A stretch of 44,371 nt of DNA from a virus. This document shows, in pieces, positions 39,124-44,371 of the stretch (within the stretch, counting starts at the first letter, position 1; every line of letters begins with the position of its first letter). The translations under genes and the position numbers were made by a program. The notes beneath the pieces were generated by a model. It was given only the letters and a program-made list of their open reading frames with translations, did no database searches and was not told the origin of the DNA. The stretch covers positions 1 to 44,371 of the IMG/VR virus record IMGVR_UViG_3300036787_000062. One strand, written 5' to 3'.

Positions 39124-40673
39124 CTTGCCGGATTCCTTCTCACTTGCGCGTGTGTCTTCTTCCAGTGCTCCTCAAACCTGAGCGCCCGCAACGATAAAGC
39201 CGTGTTGTCAGGCGCATCCGCAATCACTTTCTGCAATTGTACCACTTTGGGCAATTCGCGCGGTTTGCCGAAGATCGCATACAGCCCGTACCCTGCCCCT
39301 TGCAGCGGTGAATCGGCTCCAACCTCCGATCCTTCCATCTTCTCAGGCTCGTCCGGGTTGGCCTTGATAACTGGAATGATGCGCCTGAGTTGCGTGCATC
39401 TGTCGGCAACCTGCCAATTAGGAACTTCGAACGGATGACCGGCTGAGTCTTCACCTGTCCTGATCTTCTTGCGCAGACGTTCACGCATGAGCGTATCGCG
39501 CCCTAACTTGTCACGGGTCGATTCGTGCGGGTCAGGTATGCCAGCCTTGCGCAGAATCGGGATCATGCGATTGTTGACTGAATTGACATTCTCGCCCATC
39601 GTCGCCGTCTTCTTGGTTGCCGCCGCGTCGAATGAGTGCGCAAAGTTCTCAAAGTGCGGCATTTTTCCATCTTCAAGCGCCCACTCGCAGATGATTCGCG
39701 CCAGTTCCTCCGGCTCCTGCTGCTTCTCGAATACCTCGTCGTAGGTATAGACGACGCCATCATCATCCATGCAGTGCTTGTAGTAGCTCGCCGGGTGAGC
39801 ATAGCCCCAATTACCGCTGATCCATTGCTTCCACCATGGCTTTATTTCCAGCTTGTTTCGTGGAAAGACGTGGATCGCCTCATCCCATACACCACGGAAG
39901 TATCCGCCCGCTGCGCCCCAAATGGCGAACTTGAGCGCATCGCGGAACGCTTCTGGATACGCCTCCAAGTTCTTGAGGAATGTGGGATCATTAGCATAAA
40001 TAGGGTTATCTAAATAGGTTGCGCTAAAGTAGGGATAGTCTCTTGGGTCATATGCACGCTTCTGTGATGCGTCCATCTCCATGCAGGGAACGTGCTTGAC
40101 GAACAAGTCCTCTACCCAGACTGCGCCAATGCCGATTGGATTACCCGATCCCCACTTCATCGACTTGACACCTGGTATAGGGCAGCGATTCCATGCGCTG
40201 ATCGCCATCCATTGCGTAAATGTGAAATCGCAAAGCTCATCGAAATAGACTGCTCGCCACTGGCCTTGATAATCCCATGCGTTCGCCTCGTACTGCATGG
40301 AACCAAACTTGAGCGTGGCATTGTTGAGCCATGTGACCTCGCTGTGCGTCTCGTTGAACTTGCGATAGAGGCTGGACGGGAACAACTCGCGAAAGCGTGC
40401 TACGACCGTTGCAGTAAGCTTCGGGAATGTCCGGCGCAATGCTAGGTCATGCACCTGCTTGCCGTCTGTGGCGTTGAACTCATTAGCGCCGACGAATAGC
40501 TCCATAAGAGAGCAGGTCGTTTTTCCGGGTCCAGCCGCTCCACCCAAGAATCCATAGGGCGCTATTGAATCGTGGAACTTGGCTTGAAATGGGTATGGCT
40601 CGTACTTGATCCCGCCGTAGCGCGACAGGTCAATGATGAATCGTCCTGGGCCTGATGCGGGATCAATCGGCAC
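39111..40673 (-). CDS. terL: Terminase large subunit
   Basis: A 520-residue packaging motor. The Walker A motif is GAAGPGKTT (45-53), Walker B is AVYFDEL (141-147), and the coupling motif is SGNP (176-179). The nuclease domain begins near 280. At the usual first nuclease aspartate the sequence reads SGNWGYAHP, with N288 where DWG is expected. Other acidic residues (DDDGVVYTYDEVF, FDAAATKK) are in place. It acts at the portal with TerS to cut and translocate DNA. Confidence 0.9.
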   Translation of the reverse strand: MPIDPASGPGRFIIDLSRYGGIKYEPYPFQAKFHDSIAPYGFLGGAAGPGKTTCSLMELFVGANEFNATDGKQVHDLALRRTFPKLTATVVARFRELFPSSLYRKFNETHSEVTWLNNATLKFGSMQYEANAWDYQGQWRAVYFDELCDFTFTQWMAISAWNRCPIPGVKSMKWGSGNPIGIGAVWVEDLFVKHVPCMEMDASQKRAYDPRDYPYFSATYLDNPIYANDPTFLKNLEAYPEAFRDALKFAIWGAAGGYFRGVWDEAIHVFPRNKLEIKPWWKQWISGNWGYAHPASYYKHCMDDDGVVYTYDEVFEKQQEPEELARIICEWALEDGKMPHFENFAHSFDAAATKKTATMGENVNSVNNRMIPILRKAGIPDPHESTRDKLGRDTLMRERLRKKIRTGEDSAGHPFEVPNWQVADRCTQLRRIIPVIKANPDEPEKMEGSEVGADSPLQGAGYGLYAIFGKPRELPKVVQLQKVIADAPDNTALSLRALRFEEHWKKTHAQVRRNPARWKR

Positions 40674-40676
40674 GCA

Positions 40677-41060
40677 CTACCTCGCAATAATCAGGCTCCC
40701 GCTGGTGGGCGCTGTGGCGAAATTTGCGCAGATGAACGGGCCGGGCGTGGTGAAGCTGATCGTACTGCCGCTAGCAACAGTGACCGCTACGCCGCTATCG
40801 GCATCCGTGAGCGCCTTGTAGTTGCCCGTCTGCCCATTGGGATAGACGGCAGTGGGCGCATCCGACGCCGCAACATGTACCGTTGCCGCCTGATTGGTCG
40901 TATTGGTCAGCGTCAGTTGATTACCTATCGCTTGAGTGGTCTGGCAGATCACAACCTGCTGTGTGTAATGGACAATCGTATCGTTGGCCGCATTGTTGAC
41001 CAGCGCGTAATTGTCGCCTGGGTAGAGTCCGGGGGGTTGGATCGATGCAAATGCTGGCAT
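40677..41060 (-). CDS. Ig-like beta protein, 127 aa
   Basis: All-beta and Thr/Val/Ala-rich (NQLTLTNTTNQAATVHVAAS; GVAVTVASGSTISFTTPGPF). It lies between the small and large terminase genes. A head-decoration or fibre-attachment protein is likely by composition. Confidence 0.6.
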   Translation of the reverse strand: MPAFASIQPPGLYPGDNYALVNNAANDTIVHYTQQVVICQTTQAIGNQLTLTNTTNQAATVHVAASDAPTAVYPNGQTGNYKALTDADSGVAVTVASGSTISFTTPGPFICANFATAPTSGSLIIAR

Positions 41061-41071
41061 GGCTTACCTCA

Positions 41072-41458
41072 TTATTCGATTGTACCGCTATGGCGCGGGA
41101 TGCTGCTCATGATCTGGATTGCTCCGCCGTCGCCGCCGGTCAGGCCCAGTTTCGCGCCGTAATCCTTGCTGAGCAGCTTTTCTGCCGTCCAATGCGCATG
41201 GCTGATAAGCACACTTGCTGCTTTGGCATTGTCTTCTGTACAGGCTTCTGCTGCATCATCAGCGTTTTCAAGCATTTGCACGCACCGTGCTTTTCGCGCG
41301 CGCGCACACTTGGCCCAAAAGTCATCAGAATCTACTTGATGCAGTCTAATTGATTCGCGTGAAGGAATATCAGAATCCTCTTCGCAAATCCTGCGCAATG
41401 AGCGATTTATGAGCCGATGTGCTATATCGTCCTCGAGCTCCGGCGTCCAATCGATCAT
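41072..41458 (-). CDS. terS: Terminase small subunit-like protein
   Basis: A 128-residue protein. Residues 4-40 carry a TerS-type helix-turn-helix (WTPELEDDIAHRLINRSLRR, then ICEEDSDIPSRESI). This continues with VDSDDFWAKCARARKAR and a C-terminal SHAHWTAEKLLSKDYGAKLG, matching the common phage TerS pattern. It recognises packaging DNA and feeds TerL. AGGAGAACG lies upstream. Confidence 0.8.
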   Translation of the reverse strand: MIDWTPELEDDIAHRLINRSLRRICEEDSDIPSRESIRLHQVDSDDFWAKCARARKARCVQMLENADDAAEACTEDNAKAASVLISHAHWTAEKLLSKDYGAKLGLTGGDGGAIQIMSSIPRHSGTIE

Positions 41459-41476
41459 ATCGTTCTCCTGTAGCGA

Positions 41477-41653
41477 TTATAGCGCTCTTCTTGGTTTGTC
41501 GAGCCGTTTCTTGCGGGCGTCGAGCAGTTGCTGAGTGTGCTGGGATTCGATGGCTTTGCGTCCTTGGATGATTCTTCTTTCCTCCATAATCTTTAGGCGA
41601 ATAGCGAGTCGAGCCGATGAATTGAGTTGCGGGCGGTTTTCAGGCGCATCCAT
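41477..41653 (-). CDS. First gene of the virion unit, 58 aa, unknown
   Basis: ATG at 41653 without a ribosome binding site, 6 bp after a -10-like TAACCT. The sequence begins MDAPENRPQLNSSARLAIRL and is a basic helix throughout (ERRIIQGRKAIESQ; LLDARKKRLDKPRRAL). An internal ATG at residue 23 is the alternative start but has only a weak ribosome binding site. It may bind nucleic acid or be a helper of TerS, which follows 18 bp later. Confidence 0.6.
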   Translation of the reverse strand: MDAPENRPQLNSSARLAIRLKIMEERRIIQGRKAIESQHTQQLLDARKKRLDKPRRAL

Positions 41654-41659
41654 AGTGCA

Positions 41660-41688
41660 AGGTTAGGGCTTTGTATTGCAAAAGTCAA
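41660..41688 (-). promoter_or_regulatory. Leftward promoter of the virion unit, leaderless start at 41653
   Basis: Minus-strand TTGACT (41683-41688, five of six), 17 bp, TAACCT (41660-41665, fits TANNNT but three of six to TATAAT), then 6 bp to the ATG at 41653. The -35 contains the stop codon of the upstream 39-residue ORF. Confidence 0.6.
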
Positions 41689-41804
41689 GCCGCTTTCCGC
41701 TCCTGCTCGCGGAATGCAGGCTCCAAATAGCGCAGGATGAAGGCGAGCGCCGGCGCGACCGTTGCGGACGGCTGACTGGTCGCGGGTTTGCGCTTCTCTA
41801 TCAC
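41685..41804 (-). CDS. Possible 39-aa protein with leaderless GTG start
   Basis: Begins (GTG) MIEKRKPATSQPSATVAPAL and continues AFILRYLEPAFREQERKAA. A basic, Pro/Ala/Thr-rich start is followed by an amphipathic helix. No ribosome binding site. TTACCA-17-TAAAGT lies exactly 6 bp before the GTG. An in-frame TAA four codons upstream excludes longer forms. Its TGA is inside the next promoter's -35. Longer antisense frames here are rejected. Confidence 0.45.
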   Translation of the reverse strand: MIEKRKPATSQPSATVAPALAFILRYLEPAFREQERKAA

Positions 41805-41810
41805 ATATAC

Positions 41811-41839
41811 ACTTTAGCATATATGTATAAAAGTGGTAA
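41811..41839 (-). promoter_or_regulatory. Leftward promoter candidate for the 39-aa gene
   Basis: Minus-strand TTACCA (41834-41839, four of six), 17 bp, TAAAGT (41811-41816, four of six), then 6 bp to GTG 41804. The region is AT-rich, so chance matches are more likely here than at the other sites. Confidence 0.45.
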
Positions 41840-41842
41840 ACA

Positions 41843-41894
41843 TTTTCCACTTGTGGGCAAATAATTACTATATTTGGGGCAATAGTTTTCCACG
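41843..41894. other. Cluster of DnaA-box-like sequences in AT-rich divergent region
   Basis: TTTTCCACT (41843-41851), TGTGGGCAA (41852-41860, the inverse orientation) and TTTTCCACG (41886-41894) each match the TTATCCACA box at seven of nine positions. The flanks are AT-rich (AATAATTACTATATTT). This lies between the divergent virion and accessory units and could be a replication origin, or just AT-rich promoter DNA. Confidence 0.35.
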
Positions 41895-41934
41895 TAATTT
41901 GCACAGGGTATGTAGAATCAGTGGTTTGCGCGGT

Positions 41935-41963
41935 TTGGTGTTTGGCGCGTGCATTGCTATATA
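41935..41963 (+). promoter_or_regulatory. Rightward promoter candidate for the accessory unit
   Basis: TTGGTG (41935-41940, three of six), 17 bp, TATATA (41958-41963, four of six). Unlike the leaderless sites it leaves a short leader with a strong GGAGGAA before the ATG at 41987. Confidence 0.45.
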
Positions 41964-41986
41964 TAGGGCAGTTGGAGGAAATACCG

Positions 41987-42178
41987 ATGACAATCGTAAA
42001 AATAATGGCCTTGGCGAGAAAGAATCTTAGCAATGAATCTTCCCGCCTTTGCATGGAAGACGCGGTTAACCTTTACGATGCTGGCGATTACGAACACGCC
42101 AGGAGCCGCGCGCTTGCCTCTATGCTTCACTCCGTCGGCGTCTTCTCGCCTGATTACCGCGCAGCGGCTCGTGATTAG
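41987..42178 (+). CDS. Conserved small phage protein, 63 aa
   Basis: ATG with GGAGGAA upstream. MTIVKIMALARKNLSNESSR, then a helix MEDAVNLYDAGDYEHARSRA and SMLHSVGVFSPDYRAA, matches a family seen widely in phages and plasmids to my recollection. It looks like a small helical-repeat (TPR-like) protein. First gene of the rightward accessory unit. Confidence 0.75.
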   Translation: MTIVKIMALARKNLSNESSRLCMEDAVNLYDAGDYEHARSRALASMLHSVGVFSPDYRAAARD

Positions 42179-42260
42179 CCTGATCGCCGTCCCTTGCGCA
42201 ACGTCAACCATTAACAGCATTTTCAAAATGCTAAATTCGAGAAGTGGAGAAAAACGATGA
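42171..42260 (+). CDS. Possible 29-aa protein
   Basis: A GTG-started ORF overlapping the previous stop by 8 bp and ending in ATGA overlap with the next gene. MISLIAVPCATSTINSIFKM is moderately hydrophobic with a polar/basic tail. The ribosome binding site is poor, so this is marginal. Confidence 0.3.
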   Translation: MISLIAVPCATSTINSIFKMLNSRSGEKR

Positions 42261-42616
42261 AAACTTTAACACTGGTAGACGGGCAGAAAATCAAGGTAGT
42301 AGGCAGAGGTTTCGAGTATGGTGACGTTTGCACACTTAAAGCATACTGCGAGAAAAACGGCATAGATTACGCTGCATACGTGGAACGTAACAAAAATAGA
42401 CGTTTCCTTGACGGCTCATCTTTGCTCTATGCATGGGGCAATAAGCTAAACTCAAGCATAGACAACTCTGGTCATTCCTTCGCTATATTCTGTGACTATA
42501 GGGACAAGTCAACTTTGCTTGTCCACGGCGATACAGTGCAAATTGACGGCGCAAACTACAGAGTAAAAGTGTTTTCGGGCTGCTTTGACTTTGTGCATTT
42601 TATCCCTGTAGTCTAA
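42257..42616 (+). CDS. Unknown protein, 119 aa
   Basis: ATG with GTGGAGAAAAACG upstream. Starts MKTLTLVDGQKIKVVGRGFE, then a helix (CTLKAYCEKNGIDYAAYVER) and a beta-rich end (TVQIDGANYRVKVFSGCFDF). No family recognised. Confidence 0.65.
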   Translation: MKTLTLVDGQKIKVVGRGFEYGDVCTLKAYCEKNGIDYAAYVERNKNRRFLDGSSLLYAWGNKLNSSIDNSGHSFAIFCDYRDKSTLLVHGDTVQIDGANYRVKVFSGCFDFVHFIPVV

Positions 42617-42638
42617 CCTTTGGAAAGTGAGGAAAACA

Positions 42639-42827
42639 ATGGGAGATAATCAAGCGGTATTGGAAGGATTCACGCGGAAAGTCGTAGCAGAATCAGCAAT
42701 GGGTAATGATCTGTACTTACTGGTTAAGCCTGATACAATCTTTGATGATGTATTCAAGGCTTGGGATTCAGACGGGCAGGATTTTATCTGGGTCAAGGGC
42801 TGGCTGTTCTCTGTCACTTGGCTCTAG
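42639..42827 (+). CDS. Unknown protein, 62 aa
   Basis: The ATG at 42639 follows GTGAGGAAAACA; an earlier in-frame start lies within this site. Mixed alpha/beta (MGDNQAVLEGFTRKVV; DDVFKAWDSDGQDFIWVKGW). Ends hydrophobic (LFSVTWL). Unknown function. Confidence 0.65.
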   Translation: MGDNQAVLEGFTRKVVAESAMGNDLYLLVKPDTIFDDVFKAWDSDGQDFIWVKGWLFSVTWL

Positions 42828-42890
42828 TCCATTAACCGGACACTGAATTGAACGACTAACCGGCAGCGGAGTTGGCTGCGGAGACAGAAC

Positions 42891-43259
42891 ATGAACCTGA
42901 AAATCTTTGAAGGCGGGACCACGAAGGGTGTCCCCGTGTTCCTTAAGTTGCAAGACGCTGGCGGTGGCGACATCGAGGTTGTCGTCGTAGACGAAGACGG
43001 CGATGTCCAGAGTCAAGGGCATTTGGTCACATTCAAAACAAACGGCAAGATCGCTCGTGCTTCCGACGTGGGTGAAGACTTTGGGTTTGACCTCGACGGA
43101 CGCGAACGGATCAAGTTTGAAGACGAGGCGGGGATTGACCGGATGAGCGGCAGAGGGGAGCGCAAGATGCTCCAAAGAAGTGACGATGAGCTTCTGGAGG
43201 CCGTAGGTCTGCCCTACGACACAATCGACGAAGCCGAGTTGCTTCGGACGCAACGGTAG
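42891..43259 (+). CDS. Unknown protein, 122 aa
   Basis: Start at 42891 with CGGAGACAG upstream. A beta-rich N-terminus (MNLKIFEGGTTKGVPVFLKL; IEVVVVDEDGDVQSQGHLV) and an acidic C-terminal half. The frame after its stop is taken over by other open frames that have protein-like composition but no start, so the end could be altered by a frameshift. Confidence 0.6.
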   Translation: MNLKIFEGGTTKGVPVFLKLQDAGGGDIEVVVVDEDGDVQSQGHLVTFKTNGKIARASDVGEDFGFDLDGRERIKFEDEAGIDRMSGRGERKMLQRSDDELLEAVGLPYDTIDEAELLRTQR

Positions 43260-43494
43260 AGCGTGTTTTCCCGAACCAATTCATTCAGGTGTATGCCGAC
43301 AGCATTTTGGCGACTGTGACCATCCGCAAGGAAGAGGTCAGCGAACTGGTGGGGCGGTAATGCTAGTCCCGGCTCTTGGCAGACCACCTACGCATCTAAG
43401 CCGCCGCTCGGTTCACTCCCTGGCGGGGTCAGCAACCACCTTGTCCAAGTTTTTGAAGGGCAGGGCCAAACAACTTACGGCGCAAGGGGAAACA
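43260..43494 (+). other. 235-bp stretch with gene-like fragments but no complete gene
   Basis: One frame reads VERVFPNQFIQVYADSIL and on to a stop at 43360. Another reads GSWQTTYASKPPLGSLPGG and HLVQVFEGQGQTTYG across 43370-43490, without a usual start codon. Both have protein-like composition. This suggests an eroded or frameshifted gene, though chance cannot be excluded. Confidence 0.4.
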
Positions 43495-43851
43495 ATGAAG
43501 ATTCAACAGGAACACTTCGACTATATGAAGCAAGCCATTGACGCAACAATGACTCGTTTTCCAGTTGCAAAGTATCGCGCTGAGAATCCCACATTTACAG
43601 ACAAGCGGGTGCGCTGGGACTATTGGCGAGCGGCAGGGCTGCTTACATCTGTGCGACAATCCGCCCCATTTGCAAGTTGGATACGTAGCCGCCTAACCCG
43701 CCCCGGCCTGAACGGGAGCATGAAAGGACACAATGAAGCAAGCCAAGAAAGTAGCCGCACAGATCGCCCGCGAACACCTGGGCGTGCAAACCCTGGAGGA
43801 CCGCAAGTCGGATGCGCTCGACTTCCACAACTTGAGCGTTTGGCGCATTGA
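43495..43851 (+). CDS. Unknown phage protein, 118 aa, C-terminus doubtful
   Basis: Start at 43495 after CAAGGGGAAACA. Residues 1-50 (MKIQQEHFDYMKQAIDATMT; TDKRVRWDYWRAAGLL) match the start of a widespread small phage protein that usually ends in a NDxHIDTAL motif. That motif is missing: after LLTS the sequence becomes Arg/Ser/Pro-rich and overlaps the next gene by 119 bp. A shifted frame ends at 43696 with better spacing. A frameshift near 43640 is likely. Confidence 0.5.
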   Translation: MKIQQEHFDYMKQAIDATMTRFPVAKYRAENPTFTDKRVRWDYWRAAGLLTSVRQSAPFASWIRSRLTRPGLNGSMKGHNEASQESSRTDRPRTPGRANPGGPQVGCARLPQLERLAH

Positions 43852-44293
43852 AGCCGCGCTGGTAGCCGCTTACTATGCGGGCATTGAATCGAAACGCAAG
43901 CCGGTATCCGCGCCCGCTGCGGAGATCGCCCAAGCGGTGATCGCGCACATGGAAATGTCTGTGCTTTGTATTCACTGCGGGAATCCGGTCCATCGCGCAA
44001 CCATGGCTGAAATGGATTCCGCTCTTTTGGAGGGAGAAGAGAGAGTAAATCAGTGGAAGCATGACGATGGGGGTTGGCTCTGTAAGAATATCAAATACCA
44101 ACATTTCGCGCAGGGACCAGACGCGCCCCCCCCGGACCAGCTCGACAATTACGTGACCCCGCTGACCGCGCCGGCGTACCGCGTCGAGGGCGGCAACTTG
44201 ATAGCCACAACGCCGCTGTCTGCAATCGCCGCCCTGCTCGATATGGCGCTGATGGCCGCTGAGGTATCCGGCAGCGCGTCAGAAGAGGCGTGA
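43733..44293 (+). CDS. DUF6900-like protein, 186 aa
   Basis: Start at 43733 with AAAGGACAC upstream. Residues 8-50 (AAQIAREHLGVQTLEDRKSD, then ALDFHNLSVWRIEAALVAAY) match the domain I recall as DUF6900, seen in phages and plasmids. C79 and C82 (CIHC) may bind metal. The C-terminal half is Ala/Pro-rich. The last 48 bp recur at the window start because of the terminal overlap. Confidence 0.75.
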   Translation: MKQAKKVAAQIAREHLGVQTLEDRKSDALDFHNLSVWRIEAALVAAYYAGIESKRKPVSAPAAEIAQAVIAHMEMSVLCIHCGNPVHRATMAEMDSALLEGEERVNQWKHDDGGWLCKNIKYQHFAQGPDAPPPDQLDNYVTPLTAPAYRVEGGNLIATTPLSAIAALLDMALMAAEVSGSASEEA

Positions 44294-44371
44294 CAGCTAT
44301 CACTGCAATGCACTCGCACGCTGGTTATCATCGTTGCATGAGCAAGAAACCACATATCGTTACCCTCAAAG
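44246..44371. repeat. Terminal direct repeat, right copy
   Basis: Identical to bases 1-126. It includes the end of the DUF6900-like gene and the first codons of the 34-residue gene. It shows that the contig closes on itself. Confidence 0.95.

Noticed and set aside
41593-42054. 153-residue minus-strand ORF over the divergent region
   Set aside because: It would cross two promoters and the proposed origin region, and shorter ORFs in other frames have better start context. Its composition is not protein-like.

Overview
The window is a complete or nearly complete tailed-phage genome. Its last 126 bases repeat its first 126 exactly (1-126 = 44246-44371), so it closes into a circle of 44,245 bp, or else has short terminal repeats. 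TerS, TerL, portal, scaffold, major capsid, a head-tail adaptor, a large hub-like protein, Gly/Ala-rich ejection-type proteins and a single very large tail-spike-like protein are all present. I see no tape measure, sheath or long-tail genes, so a short-tailed (podovirus-like) particle is the best reading. I found no integrase, DNA polymerase, helicase, tRNA or CRISPR. The host is not shown by the sequence. A soil bacterium such as an Acidobacteriota member is a weak inference from general protein resemblance and a GC content that looks like roughly 55%.

Layout on the circle: (A) a rightward accessory unit, 41987 to 44293 and on through 1-2353, of small proteins, several zinc-binding or membrane microproteins, and a protein with eight near-identical 27-bp repeats; it ends at a terminator at 2356. 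(B) A leftward replication/recombination unit, 7176 down to 2385: an ERF-type annealing protein, a YqaJ/lambda-type exonuclease, a DUF1376-like replication initiator and accessory proteins. (C) A rightward unit, 7302-11922, starting with a ribbon-helix-helix regulator and continuing through many ATGA/GTGA-coupled small genes, two HNH proteins, a cytosine-5 DNA methyltransferase, and two tiny genes that look like the two ends of an ASCH protein and of an adenine methyltransferase with the middles missing. (D) A very long leftward virion-and-lysis unit, 41653 down to 11959, running from packaging through head, tail and ejection genes to a lysis block with a holin-like protein, a lipoprotein and a GH24 lysozyme.

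Units B and C diverge from a compact switch (7176-7301). Two promoters with the same hexamers (TTGACA, 17 bp, TAGCGT) face away from each other around one symmetry centre, and the region between them carries a 12-bp perfect inverted repeat. The RHH protein encoded next to it is the obvious candidate regulator.

The most unusual pattern is a promoter/start arrangement that recurs at unit or sub-unit heads. A -35-like hexamer, exactly 17 bp, a -10-like hexamer and exactly 6 bp lead straight to the start codon, with no ribosome binding site. It occurs before 7302(+), 14700(-), 41653(-) and 41804(-), and with a poor -35 before 93(+). This predicts leaderless mRNAs for a set of very small proteins. 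In two cases the stop codon of the preceding gene lies inside the -35 hexamer of the next.
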